Shown here: in pieces, positions 1 to 9,948 of the stretch
How the letters are laid out: every line of letters begins with the position of its first letter
Numbering within the stretch: position 1 is the stretch's first letter
Assembly (NCBI GenBank): GCA_947579665.1
Contig: OX388350.1
Span: 88,245,152 to 88,309,151 of the forward strand
Origin: Sympetrum striolatum
Taxonomy: Eukaryota; Arthropoda; Insecta; Odonata; Libellulidae
Direction: 5' to 3'
Length of the DNA stretch: 64,000 nt
The notes under the pieces: model-generated
Told to the model about the DNA's origin: nothing
The model's input: only the letters and a program-made list of their open reading frames with translations
Databases searched by the model: none
Position numbers and translations under genes: made by a program

Positions 1-285
1 AATGAGTACATTCCAACTAAGAATTCTCCCCTTCTCTTATGCACCCTCCTTCTACAACCCCACCTTCAATATCTTCCCCTTCTTGTTTTCCTCCTCCGCC
101 TGTTCCCCTCCATTAACTCACATATATATAGTATTGTGTACCCTGTTACAACACCTGATGATGGCCGAACGTGCCGAAACCGGTCGTTGATTTTAGCGTT
201 GTTTTAACTTGTGGATGTGTACTGGTAACTTTTTCATTTTTACTTGTAAAAATAAATTTTATCCTAGAAATGAACTTCCACTCTG
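1..285 (+). mobile_element. Hammerhead-bearing element fragment (Penelope/retrozyme-like)
   Basis: A pyrimidine-rich tract (about 27-112) leads into a short TATATA stretch, then a hammerhead-ribozyme-like core (155-185), then about 100 bp of AT-rich sequence. The same order (pyrimidine tract, TATATA, CTGATGA...GAAAC core, AT-rich tail) is seen on the minus strand near 55.4-55.65 kb, so this looks like one end of a repeated element. Hammerhead cores of this small kind are known from Penelope-like elements and retrozymes. No reverse transcriptase or GIY-YIG domain is visible, so the class is inferred only from the RNA motif. Both ends are approximate. It lies in PHGDH intron 2, antisense to the gene. 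Confidence 0.4.
155..185 (+). ncRNA. Hammerhead ribozyme-like core, copy 1
   Basis: The core reads CTGATGA (155-161), one extra T (162), a 3-bp stem II GGC/GCC (163-165 with 173-175) with a 7-nt loop, GAAA (176-179), a palindromic CCGG stem III bounded by A179 and T184, then C185 at the cleavage position. This is the invariant order of a hammerhead (CUGANGA, stem II, GAAA, stem III, UH). Stem I is weak: C154-G186 and A153-T187 adjoin, or CAAC (149-152) pairs GTTG (186-189) across a 2-nt bulge. The CCGG stem III cannot close a loop by itself, so activity would need a dimer, as reported for small Penelope-associated hammerheads. Activity is not shown. Confidence 0.5.
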
Positions 286-719
286 TGAAGCCTGAAGTTA
301 TTTACAAAAGTGGACTTTGTTTGTGCTAACTTTACGGTGAAGAAAAGTGTAAAAGTTACAATAACAAAATACCTTATGTGCTAGGACTTTTCTGAGTTCA
401 TATCTGTCATCAGCGACCTAAAATTAGTTAAAAACAGTTTTTTCCTGTTACCAAAAAAAAGTTAAAATTAGTTGGCCTGAGTATTTTTATTACATATTGT
501 TGGTCATATATATTAATTAATACAAGATTAATTTATGAATTAAAGTTTTCGGCAAGAAAATCTTTAAGGAAACTAAGACGCTTATCTTCATACACAGTTC
601 ATTTACTATTATTGAATTTATATTTTATATTATATTTTATCAGAATGAGAATCTGCAAAAAATATCGAAATTCTTTGTACTATATCTTCTCTACTATATC
701 CAATGTTGATTTCACATAC
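286..719. other. AT-rich PHGDH intron 2, no gene seen
   Basis: AT-rich sequence downstream (in gene direction) of exon 2. I looked on the minus strand for exon 3, which should begin with the last base of an Asn codon followed by a Thr-Pro run, and did not find it. It must lie beyond position 1. Confidence 0.6.
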
Positions 720-871
720 TTCATGACTATGAGCCCTCTCTTAGTAGCTGCCTCGAGGTCTACGTTGTCCACGCCGGTGCCAGCTCTTCCAACCACTTTT
801 AATTGTGGAGCGCAGCTCAGAACTGATTCAGTCACTTTGGTTTCCGACCGAACTATAAGGGCATCGTGTCC
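720..871 (-). CDS. PHGDH: D-3-phosphoglycerate dehydrogenase, exon 2
   Basis: PHGDH oxidises 3-phosphoglycerate to 3-phosphohydroxypyruvate with NAD+, the first step of the phosphorylated serine pathway, in the cytosol. This 152-bp exon encodes residues 47-96 plus two bases of codon 97. It carries LIVRS and [13 protein letters not shown], signature segments of the substrate-binding domain; the Arg of each (54 and 75 in human numbering) is an active-site residue in the human enzyme. The exon is bounded by a TTTTCAG acceptor (ends at 872) and a GTATGT donor (starts at 719), with phase 0 entry and phase 2 exit splitting an Asn codon. Numbering matches the human protein without a gap from exon 1 through this exon. 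Other D-2-hydroxyacid dehydrogenases are less likely because of the [14 protein letters not shown] run. Exon 1 is at 44701-44838. Confidence 0.95.
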
Positions 872-1445
872 CTGAAAACAGTTAAGCTTTTATTAATATT
901 TCAAAAATGTGGAATTAATCTGTAGCATCATTAATGTGAACGAATTCGAACGATAGTCAACAATTAATCGTTGAAATCACTGTCAACGAGACTATATATT
1001 GGGCTGACCCCCAATTAATTTTATTTATTTATTTTGATTTGATTAATATCGAATTTGTTTAATTTATTCATAATTTACGGAAAAATCCCTTTATAAAACT
1101 TTAAAATTTTGAGTACATTAGTTATTTCATAAATTCACAAGTTACATATATAAAAAGATATAATCACATATAATCGTTAACATAACATAGAGAGGATTAA
1201 TATAACAAAACAGATAAAATTAATAAAAGTCAAATTATAGCAAAGCATCATTAATATTAAGTCATCGTCAAGTATATGTTGAAATCAAACACTCAAATTA
1301 TTACAATTTATTTAGACATGGATAAAACAATCATGACATGTTCAATGAGAGATAATGGTACAAATTTAAGGAAATAGTTAATGAAAATAGAAAAAAATAA
1401 AATAAAATATATATATATATACATATAATATAAATAAAGTAGTTA

Positions 1446-2624
1446 TTATAGTTTTATGGCTTTAATGTTGCTTACACATGTATTAAATATGTCAATCGAG
1501 TTGTTAACAAAAATTGAATTTACAGAACGTTGAATTCTATGTAATGTTGAGTTGTACATGTAATTGGTAGAATAGCTGTCTATGAAAAATATGTGTCCCG
1601 ATTTTGAAGAGTGAGATGGGACTCTAAAATGAATTTTGGAGAGGAGATCAGGAATCCTTATTTCATCCTGAATGATTTTATGCAACAAAACTAAGTCAAA
1701 GATTATTCGTCTATTTTGTAAGGTGGATAAGTTTAGAAAGGTAAGGGTTTCAGCATACAAGATATCATTAAATGCATTACCTAATTTGTAGTTAATTAAC
1801 CTTAAGAAACGATTCTGAATGTTTTCAATAGCCTTGATATGGACAGAGTAGTACAGAGACCACACAGGGGAGGAACATTCTAATATTGGCCTGACTAAAG
1901 AGCAATAAAGTATTTTAATCGTGTGTGTACTTTTGAAGTGTCTAGTGTTTCTGATGATGAAACCAAGCATTCTCTGAGCTTTGTCGAAAGAAATATAAAT
2001 ATGATAATGATAGTTCAAGGCAGAGTCCAACCAGACTCCAAGGTCTCTTATTACATTTACTCTCTTCAGTGAAGTTCCATTTAAATAATACTGAGAGCTA
2101 TAACTTGCTTTCTTATGACTAAATGTTATGAGATTGCACTTAGCACCATTAATTTTCATAGCATTATTATTGCACCATGTGTGCATCAATAAGTTGATTT
2201 ACTATATCATTTATATAAATATTGAATAAAAGAGGAGCTAGATGAGAACCTTGAGGGACCCCAGAAGTAACATTAAACTCATAGGAGTAGAAAGTCTTGA
2301 TCTTCACTGCTTGTGTCCTATTATTTAAATAATTTTGGAGCCAGAGGAGTAGGTTACCACCAATGCCATAAGAGTCCAGTTTTCTGATTAATAGCTGATG
2401 GTTAACCTTGTCAAAAGCCTTTGTTAGGGCCAAATATACAGTGTCAACCTGTAGATTATTTGAGAAGGCTTCCAGGACATCCGATTTAAATGTGATTAAA
2501 TTTGAAGTGATAGATCTGCCTTTGACAAAGCTATGTTGTTTAGGCGTTAGGAATTTCTCCAAGTAGTAGACAAGTTTATCATAGATTAATGATTCAAAAA
2601 TCTTGCTGTTTAGTAGTTGTGAAA
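1446..2624 (-). pseudogene. LINE reverse transcriptase, C-terminal half
   Basis: Two overlapping frames carry this part. The first (to about 2167) has KIFESLIYDKL, KQHSFVKGRS, the KAFDKVNHQLL segment and SGVPQGS followed by LLFNIYINDI. The second (2189 to 1446) begins at a TWCNNNAMKING segment and continues through RDLGVWLDSALNY, SLVRPILE and a C-terminal DIFNTCVSN region. Between INDI and TWC the stretch that normally holds the FADD catalytic motif is absent, so there is a deletion with a frame change near 2190-2200. The enzyme cannot be functional. In an intact element it would copy the element RNA at a nicked target site. Confidence 0.88.
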
Positions 2625-2892
2625 GAAGAGATCAAGAACAGAGTCATATAACCATCTTGGCAAATCACGCTAGACCGTTTATTTACTAACTTTACAACAA
2701 TCGTTGCCACTCACTAAACACTTGCTAAAGCAATTTTGTATTGAAATTAGTCAATAAAATAAATGGTTGGAAATAACTGTGCAAAATTCCACTTTAAAAG
2801 TTTTTAATACCGTGACCGGTTTCGGACGTTAGTCCATTATCAAGCGATGAGTAATACAGGAGTACACATATATATACACAAGGTACAAAAAC
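2625..2892 (-). mobile_element. Hammerhead-bearing insert within the LINE
   Basis: The LINE reading frame stops after a NYRPV segment near 2895 and resumes with SLLSQLLNSKIFES near 2620; about 270 bp of foreign sequence lies between. On the minus strand the insert has a TATATATG stretch, the hammerhead-like core (2814-2843), then an AT-rich tail of about 190 bp. The layout resembles 1-285 and the 55.4-kb fragment. The insert ends are approximate and I see no clean target duplication. Confidence 0.5.
2814..2843 (-). ncRNA. Hammerhead ribozyme-like core, copy 2
   Basis: On the minus strand: TTGATAA (2843-2837) in place of CTGATGA, an extra T (2836), a perfect 4-bp stem II GGAC/GTCC with loop TAAC, GAAA (2823-2820), palindromic CCGG stem III and C2814 at the cleavage position. 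The two departures from consensus fall at positions 3 and 8, which pair in the active fold, and they change C-G to U-A together. Stem I can form G2845-C2812, C2846-G2811, a T.G wobble and A2848-T2809, but the closing pair is a C.A mismatch. It is in the sense strand of PHGDH intron 1. Activity is likely reduced and is not shown. Confidence 0.42.
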
Positions 2893-3650
2893 TGGTCTAT
2901 AGTTAGATATTATAGATTTTTTTGATCTTTATGAATAGGTATAACATAACTCTTTTTCCATTTATCAGGGAATCTGCCTACCCTTAGAGATTCTTTAAAT
3001 AAAATGAACAATGCATAACAGAGAGCAGTGTGACACATCTTAATTAAGTTAGGTGGAATATTATCGGGTCCTGGACCACTGCTTGCAGAGATAGATATGA
3101 AAATTAACATATGATAATTTTTGCATTAGATCACTGACTGAAAAGTTGACTAGGGACAAACAGTCATATTTATGAACACTTTGGAATGCAGAAAGTACAA
3201 CCCCATCAGTTGGATCAAATACCTTGGCAAAGTAATCAGCAAACAGATTAACAATTGACTGACCATCATAAGTTTCTGAGTCGCCCAACTTCATGTGGTT
3301 AGGAATATTATTATCCTTCCTGGAATTATTAATATGATTCCAAGGAGTTAGAGGATATAGCTTCTTCCATTTGAGTAATATACTCATTATAGCAATATTT
3401 TGACAGATATTTACATTTTTTTGTGAAAATTAAGTCTTTGAGTTCATCTGTATACCAGTAAGGAAAACTTCTGCTTTTGTGTTTGCATTTAGGTACAAAA
3501 TATCAATGGAATAGGACAAAATTTCATAGAATTGATTCACAGCTGAGTCTAGATCCATGCTAAGTAAACAATTCCAGTTGAGATCCAATAGATAATTCAA
3601 CAATGTCTAATAATGCTTGACAGATTGCATTGAGTGACAATGTTGCCATA
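2893..3650 (-). pseudogene. LINE linker and RT N-terminal part
   Basis: Minus-strand frames include FPYWYTDELKDLIF (around 3450), a middle segment ending in FADYFAKVFDPTDG (around 3210), then SGPGPDNIPPNLIK, PDKWKKSYVIPIHKD and NYRPV (to about 2895). These are the usual linker and the first RT blocks of Jockey/CR1-type LINEs. At least two frameshifts and a stop separate the blocks. It continues into the C-terminal half after the insert at 2625-2892. Confidence 0.8.
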
Positions 3651-3660
3651 CCTTCACTAA

Positions 3661-3838
3661 CATCCCAGGGCCTTGAGTGTGTAACTATTACATCGAGTGA
3701 GAAGTCCCAAAAAAGTGAGAAGTCGGCCATGTTTTCGCACTAACACGGAGATCTCAAGAATGCAATTTTAGATCTCACTAAGAATCGAAACGAGTGTGAG
3801 ATCGTAAAGATTCCAAAAAAGGTACCGGCAGTGACAAC
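3661..3838. other. Short unassigned stretch before Harbinger fragment
   Basis: It contains two close copies of GTGAGAAGTC and several GAGATC/GTGAGATC motifs that could be the end of the Harbinger-type element which follows. No paired terminal repeat was found on the other side. Confidence 0.3.
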
Positions 3839-4102
3839 ATGGATGGGCATCTTCTTTTGGATGCGGTTTTGGAGGAGAAACATAGGAAAAGGAATTATTT
3901 AAGAGTAACGAGAAGGAGATTGAGAGACAGTAACAACCCCTTCGATGTGGGGGACAGCGATTTTACAAAATTATATCGCATCCCTAAAGAGGGAGTCCAT
4001 TATGTTATTGAGGAATTATTGGATTCTTTGCCACCCGCTCGAAGATGCACATCAATACCTCCACATATTCTAGTAAATACACACGGAGCTTTACTTTTAT
4101 AG
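3839..4102 (+). pseudogene. PIF/Harbinger transposase N-terminal fragment (HARBI1-like)
   Basis: This 87-codon frame carries LRDSNNPFDVGDSDFTKLYR, RIPKEGVHYVIEEL and a RRCTSIPPHI segment, the N-terminal helix region found before the DDE nuclease in PIF/Harbinger transposases and in the domesticated gene HARBI1. It stops after NTHGALLL, so the catalytic domain is missing; the family is usually about 350-450 residues. I could not find terminal inverted repeats. The start is the first ATG of the frame and matches the family start only loosely. Confidence 0.6.
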
Positions 4103-5650
4103 AATCAATAAATAACCTTTAATTGTGAATATAATAGTCACCTTACAATTAAGAATTTTCATTTGGAATCTTAATAGTGAAAACGTTTTTAAGATCGTTC
4201 ATTCCTGACATAAATGTAAGCTTAAAATCAATATCTTCGGGTATTTGTCAGTGTTACTTCTTTAGATTTTTGAGCTAACTGTTGCTTAGTATATACATTG
4301 TGAAATCAAAACACTTCTAGTAATAAGCCAAGTAATTTATTAATAGACGATTGTAATTCACGTTGGAATCAGTGTGTTTGCCTTATGAGCAAATTTAATA
4401 TTATTAGTATATACTTTGGTGAAAAGTTTGGGTAAAATTGTCGGAAATTGGGCTATTTCTAGTATAAAAAAAATTCCCAAACGGTCCTAAACAATAATTT
4501 TACCAGAAATTTTTGTACTTTTACTTTCTACTTTTAATTCAATCCATCACCAATTTAATCTTATTAGTAAATAATAATCATAAATAATGTTTTATTTGAT
4601 ATTGAAAAGGAAAACATTTGTTGTGGATACAAAAAACATAAGTGAATCTTAGGAAATATGCATTATTCACAGCATTAACCCTGTCACAAACAAAGTAGAT
4701 GTAGAAAACTAGTGCGAATCTAATGATAGAAATAACTGAAAGATGTAAAAGAGATACCTTTATCATAAATACATTGCATTCTAAGATGAATGACAATCTT
4801 CTATCCTTTGATTGGGAAAGTATAGTGTATTCCACCGCTGATGTGATACTTTCTTTAATTCTATTAGTTTATTTATCTATGTATTTTTATTGCACCAAGC
4901 ATGAACAGTTCAACGATTTATGCACAAAGAAGATGTACATCTAAAGAAGCTGATAATTCGCTACTTACATTTATAAAAAAGAATATGCCCTCTTAAGAAC
5001 CAAGAAGAAACTACATAACAAATATACATCTTTACATAAATGAGAAACATTAATAGCACATAAACTTAAAGTACCTTTGGGATCAACCATGTAAAGCCTA
5101 TTTTGAAGTCTTGTAGCAAATGTTTTGAATGATAGACCAATTTCAATTTTAATCCTGTCTAGCTTAATTATTGCCTTTGATTATTAAACATATCCAAACA
5201 CTTTAATGTCCATAAAAAGGATTGTTTTCACCTGGGACATTCAACATGATTCAATCACCAAAAATCTGGTTACATATCATAGTAAATCTTAAAAACATTT
5301 TAAGATGGTGTTCAGGTGGATGCTATATATAGAAAATTTAAGAAAGCTAATGATTCTATCAGCATTAATCACTATTGGGTAAGCTACATTGATAGGGTAT
5401 CCTGCCAAACTGAAAGAAAGCTTGTCGTGAGAATTATATATCTTAATTCTTGTGAATCTATCTAGTTCTGTGTTTTTACAATTAGTACCTTTCTCCACAA
5501 ATATTTGCGACACATGGACCAAAATCTACATGGGATCAAATAAACATAATCAATCAAGCTCATTTCCTCGCTTTCAAACATTATAACTAATTTAGAATTT
5601 TGTATAAATATTATATAATTCAAAACTTACTACTTCACATTTGTTACTAC
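4103..5650. other. AT-rich intronic sequence, nothing recognised
   Basis: No coding similarity, repeat structure or RNA gene seen on either strand. Short open frames here are low-complexity and show no family motifs. Confidence 0.5.
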
Positions 5651-5655
5651 ATTAT
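5651..5655. repeat. Copia target-site duplication, left copy
   Basis: ATTAT directly before the 5' LTR is repeated directly after the 3' LTR (14853-14857). A 5-bp duplication is normal for Copia insertions. Confidence 0.85.
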
Positions 5656-5867
5656 TGTTGAATGCCAATTTGCCATACATGTTGCTACATCACTATGGTG
5701 ATTTGTTTATGTTTACTAAAACCAAGGTAATAAATAGTCTTTTGTTGTTAATGTTGGAATAACCTGATGTCTCTTACTTCTTAATTAAAATAATTAAAAG
5801 GAAGATACAATTGGAACTTATTTACAAATTGGACCACAGAAAATATCACAAGCAATATACTTCAACA
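5656..5867 (+). repeat. Copia 5' LTR (212 bp)
   Basis: It starts TGTTGAA and ends TTCAACA, a perfect 7-bp terminal inverted repeat with TG...CA ends. It is collinear with 14650-14852 apart from a 9-bp insertion in the TTAATTAAAA stretch and three transitions. Confidence 0.95.
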
Positions 5868-5881
5868 GGTTATGGGCCCAG
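5868..5881 (+). promoter_or_regulatory. Primer-binding site, initiator tRNA-Met anticodon region
   Basis: GGTTATGGGCCCAG directly abuts the 5' LTR. It is complementary to the anticodon stem-loop of eukaryotic initiator tRNA-Met (CTGGGCCCATAACC), not to the tRNA 3' end. Internal priming from a tRNA-iMet half is known for Drosophila copia. Confidence 0.85.
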
Positions 5882-5917
5882 TGCTCTGTGATCTAATTTG
5901 GAAAATTTGAAAAGGAA

Positions 5918-6120
5918 ATGGCTGAGGATGGAGGCATCAGATACCACATACCATTATTCGATGGAACTAACTATAGTAACTGGAAATATCGGATGGAAGT
6001 TCTCTTAGATGAGAAAAACTTAATGGAATATGTTAAGGAACCATTGTCAACCAAGCTAGCACCTTTTGTTGCATCTTATGGAGACAGTGAAGCTGAAAAA
6101 GAAAGGAAGCAAAAAGGAAA
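5918..6120 (+). pseudogene. Copia gag, N-terminal part
   Basis: The frame begins with an ATG 50 bp after the LTR and carries PLFDGTNYSNWKYRMEVLL, the N-terminal signature of Copia gag (DUF4219-like). After 67 codons it is cut by the element at 6121-8831. The remaining gag frame resumes at 8832. Removing the element together with one AA of the apparent 2-bp duplication leaves the gag frame continuous, so the break is purely the insertion. Gag packages the element RNA into virus-like particles. Confidence 0.9.
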
Positions 6121-8831
6121 CCCAAGCAGAGCCAAAGTGCATTATATGTGCTTTTTATGTGCATTCATTACTGCATTAAATGTACATTCATTATGCACAT
6201 TGAAAGTACATTTTTGTCCACGCCTTTTAGGTACATTAAATGTGCATTGTGAATGCACATTTTTACTGCATTTCTGGCACATTAAATGTGCATTATGCAT
6301 GCACTTTTTTCCTGCATTTCAGGTGCAGTATAAATATGATGCATTGTCTCGGAGAATTAACAGAGATCTCTTTGAGAAGTCTCCTAGATATTTGAAACCA
6401 CTTTGAATACTAATAGCAGGAAACATTCTAAACCCAAATATTTAAAACACTTTGAGAACAATAAATATGAATTTTTCTGTAATAAATTCACCTTCCTTAG
6501 AAGTCATTGAAGGGGTAAATTAAGAGTACCTAAAAGATATTTCAAAAGATAAAACATATCAAAGCTTTACACAAATTCAAATATTTGGATTAGGAATACT
6601 GCCGTTTCGTTACATCTCAGATGTATATTTTGCACATGAAAATTCCGCACACATTGTAAAGAAAATTAATAGTTCCTTCGAGTAGTCATTGATTCAGTAG
6701 TAAACTGAAAGAAGGGTAAAGGATGAAGAATACACCAGAAAATATGCTGTAAATGACATTTTTATTGTTATGCATTATTTTAATACATAAATACATTTGT
6801 GAATAAATACATATTACAATGAATTAAGTTTTGCATAGCTGAATAGGAATGAAATCTTAATACAGCAAAGAGAAGCAAAACGATCTGTGATATTGAAAAT
6901 GAAATCAATTCTTCATTCACTTTTGTTACTCACTTTTGCTAAGGTCTTCCTCTTGTGGAACAACTGCCTTACGTGGATTCTAAGATCGAGTAATATTATC
7001 TTCAATCCAGGATAATTCTTCTTATAATAACCCATATCTTGTCCTTTAACCCTTCATTATTATATCATTCTGTCTGAGAATCTATCAGTCTTCAACGAAT
7101 ACACTAAAGTTCCGGAATTTCTCTTTTTCTTGCACTAAATAAAACAGGAATAACTATATTAAAATTTGCTTCTTACTATAAAACTTCCCATGATACTGCA
7201 ATACGTACAAACGAGTGTGAAATACAACTTTCTATGACAGTTGTATAAGTTTTAAGAAGGCTTAAATTCATTCAAATTAAGGAAATGAAAATGTTTGAGT
7301 AACGTAAATAAACACTAGGGTAAAATTCTCGATAACACGGTAAATCATCGAGAATTTTACAAACACTTGTAAGCAAGCATTAATATTAGCTTATTAAATA
7401 TTTAATATCTACTAAAGAAGGCAAAAAGCTTCACTTACGTTTCTTTGCTGAGCTTAAAACTGCAGATAATCTCCAGATTGTCACCATCTTCACAGTATGG
7501 ATAACAAACTGTACGTACACGATTTACCCCAACAAATACCCTACATCGGTCATATAGTAAAACTTAATGCTCCGGATGAACAACCACCATCTTTGATAAA
7601 ATTGATTGGACGGTGACAAGGATTTTCCTGTAAAATACAATTAACAACTCATTTCTAGGTAGTACATAGTTTGAAACATGCAATAAATAATCAATGCTTA
7701 AATAATGTACTTACAATTCTGCTTCCTTGGAAAGTGAAATGATGGAATACATTTACTGCGGTAAAACGACGATAGTTTTACCTTCACTGCTACTGTGCTG
7801 AAATATCCTTTGGGGCGACATAATTCATCGCAATATTCGAAATTGTACCACAACTTCAAAACGATGGCAAGACTTATCGACGGTTACTCAAATGAGCTAT
7901 TGCCAACAAAAAATAATTCGAGACACTGCTACCACGCTACTAGACTACGAACCGCTCAAGCCCAAACCAGCAAGATTTGTCAGTTCTCGTATATGAAGGA
8001 AAAATTATTGTTTTCCTTATCATTTTCGTAACGTAAAGGAAAATAAAGCATGAGAAACATATATGTTTTACGATTCTTTCATATGAATTTAAAAACGGAT
8101 TGATGGATTTCCGATTCCATCGATGAATTTAAAAACGTACCCTTCGTCTGTAATTAATTTTAATTAAATAATCGAGTAAAACGTTGGCTGAATATTTTTT
8201 CATTATTATAAATTCACTCACTGCGATAACAATGGAAAAATAAATAATTTTATGCTGCTTCTTCCTTTAATATGTTATAAATGCATATTTATATTATTTC
8301 TTACTTAATTTGATAATGCTGCGGGTTATTCATCTTCCGTAATAGAATCACTGATTCTTTAATACTTACCATTTTCGGGAATCTTTAAATACTTACCATT
8401 TTCGAACTTTTTAATGGAAAAAGTCGTATATCCCTATTTTCAAATTGTATATATTCTGGGCTTAGAAACTTAGCTTTATTTTTAGCGCAATGCACCTGCG
8501 TCTATACATATGTAGGTATCTTTACATTGGAGCAATATATGTTGCCCTTATTTTGTGCTGCAAAAATTGCTTGAAATCACTGTGTAATTGCTGTGGCAGC
8601 TTCAGAACAGGAAAGCAAAATGAGTCTTATTTCCCTCATATTTACCGAGTATTATACAAAAGACGATGCCCATTTTACAGTGCTAGAGATATCTCCTGAC
8701 TTTTTATATGATACGCGCATAGAAAGTGCATTTCGAATGCGCATTAATAACGCGAGATTAATGCGGATTCACGACCAATGCGGTTATACGCGCACATAAT
8801 GCACATTTTACGCACTTGGGCGCTGCTTGGG
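6121..8831. mobile_element. Nested DNA transposon with CCCAAGCAG termini
   Basis: The left end CCCAAGCAGAGCCAAAGTGC matches the inverted right end (GCACTTGGGCGCTGCTTGGG) with two substitutions in the first 20 bp. Subterminal regions on both sides are crowded with TGTGCATT/GCGCAT motifs. The flank is AA on both sides, and the gag frame is restored if a 2-bp duplication is assumed. No transposase is recognised. On the minus strand there are spliced-looking exon remnants (7439-7627 and upstream of 7713). The superfamily is uncertain; a 2-bp duplication would fit CACTA-like elements, but the termini do not start with CACTA or CACTG. Confidence 0.72.
7439..7627 (-). pseudogene. Exon-like cysteine-rich segment inside the nested element
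   Basis: The minus strand has a good acceptor (TTGTATTTTACAG before 7627) and a perfect donor (GTAAGTGA after 7439). In between it reads ENPCHRPINFIKDGGCSSGA, and after a break of about 2 bp, RVRTVCYPYCEDGDNLEIIC. Another donor-like GTAAGTAC follows a FHHFTFQGSRI segment at about 7713, in a compatible phase 0. I do not recognise the protein; it is Cys-rich and could be a captured host exon or part of a transposon gene. The frameshift suggests it is not functional. Confidence 0.35.
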
Positions 8832-9545
8832 AAGGCTGAAATAGAACAAAAAGGAAAGAAATGTAAAAGTCTCATTGTGCAAAAATTGTCTGACACTCAC
8901 TTGGAATACATTAAAGATAAAGACACAGCCTTTGAAGCGTGTGAAGCCCTGCAGACAACATTCAAAAGGAAAAGTATAAATAATCAAATTCAATTAATGA
9001 AGAAATTGCTCTGCATGAAGTTTAATCCAAAGCTAGAAAAATTGCAAGCTCATCTCCTCAAGTTTGATCAATCCATCAGATATTTAAAGGCAGCAGGAAA
9101 AACAATGGAAGAAAATGATATTATCTGTCACCTACTATTAACCATGCCGCAAGAGTATGATGCAGTTGTTACTGCACTTGAGACTGTACGATGTGAAGAA
9201 TTAACATTGCCTTTTGTCAAAGGTCGTCTTATAGATGAGGAAATGAAGCGAGAAACAAGGAAACACAAGCCTAATTCTGATGACTCACCATCTGTTTTTG
9301 CTGTCCAGTCAAAAGGAAAATATGCAAGTGGATATAAGTCAGGAAATAAAAATAATCTTCAAGGAAATAAACAAGTACAAGGGTTTAAAGGAAGGAATGA
9401 TTTCCTACAGTCTGGTAATAAATCACCAGCCTTTCGTTTTACCTGTCATAATTGTGGAATTGCAGGCCATACAAGGGCTCAATGCAGAAAGCCTCAACAA
9501 TCATTCAAACACTTTAGTGGTGGAGCACATCTGGTTGACAATGCT
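8832..9545 (+). pseudogene. Copia gag, C-terminal part with zinc knuckle
   Basis: These 238 open codons begin where the first nested element ends. They carry the UBN2-like gag core (LQTTFKRKS, LLTMPQEYDAVVTALE) and a CCHC zinc knuckle CHNCGIAGHTRAQC at about 9445-9486, which binds the element RNA. The frame runs into the second nested element at 9546. A few bases upstream belong to the TIR of the first element, so an apparent ATG at 8778 is not the real start. Confidence 0.9.
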
Positions 9546-9948
9546 GGGGCCATATTATGTAACTTGTCGGTTTGGAAGCAGTTGGTTCGATTTCAAATCC
9601 AACCGACTGGAGAGGAAACCGTGATCTCTCACCGACTCGACCTCTAAATTCTATTCTGTAGCATCGTTGGGCAGAAAACTACCAAACCGACTGCCCCCAC
9701 CCACTTTAAGGGTAAACATCCGAGCATTTCCGAAAGTGACGGTCACTTGCTTAATCTCAACCAATGAGAGGGCAAACGAGTAGACAAATGAAGAATGAAA
9801 CAAGGCGTGTAAAAGCAGATGTAAATATCGATGATATGTATGAAATTTTAGGTAACTAAGATTTGTTGTTGTCCTTTGTTGATTTCTTACTAAAGTTTTG
9901 AAAGAAATCTTACAGGGAAGATGGTAAAATTATAACTTTACCAAGATG

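Larger units (their letters stand above)
1015..3660 (-). mobile_element. Decayed LINE (Jockey/CR1-like) with nested insert
   Basis: On the minus strand a non-LTR retrotransposon runs from a linker region (about 3650) through reverse transcriptase to a 3' UTR ending in an AAAT-rich tail near 1015. Coding pieces are in several frames and interrupted by an insert at about 2625-2892 that carries a hammerhead-like core. The RT contains the hallmark SGVPQGS and the C-terminal RDLGVWLD region usual for Jockey/I/CR1-type LINEs. The endonuclease is not present, so the copy is 5' truncated. A related but not identical LINE 3' end lies at 40545-41335 on the plus strand. I cannot settle the clade without a phylogeny. 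Confidence 0.85.

Noticed and set aside
1..719. PHGDH exon 3
   Set aside because: No minus-strand stretch begins with the expected split Asn codon and Thr-Pro segment after an AG acceptor.
612..875. Plus-strand 87-codon open frame over PHGDH exon 2
   Set aside because: It is the antisense shadow of the exon, which has the right splice sites and protein family match on the minus strand.
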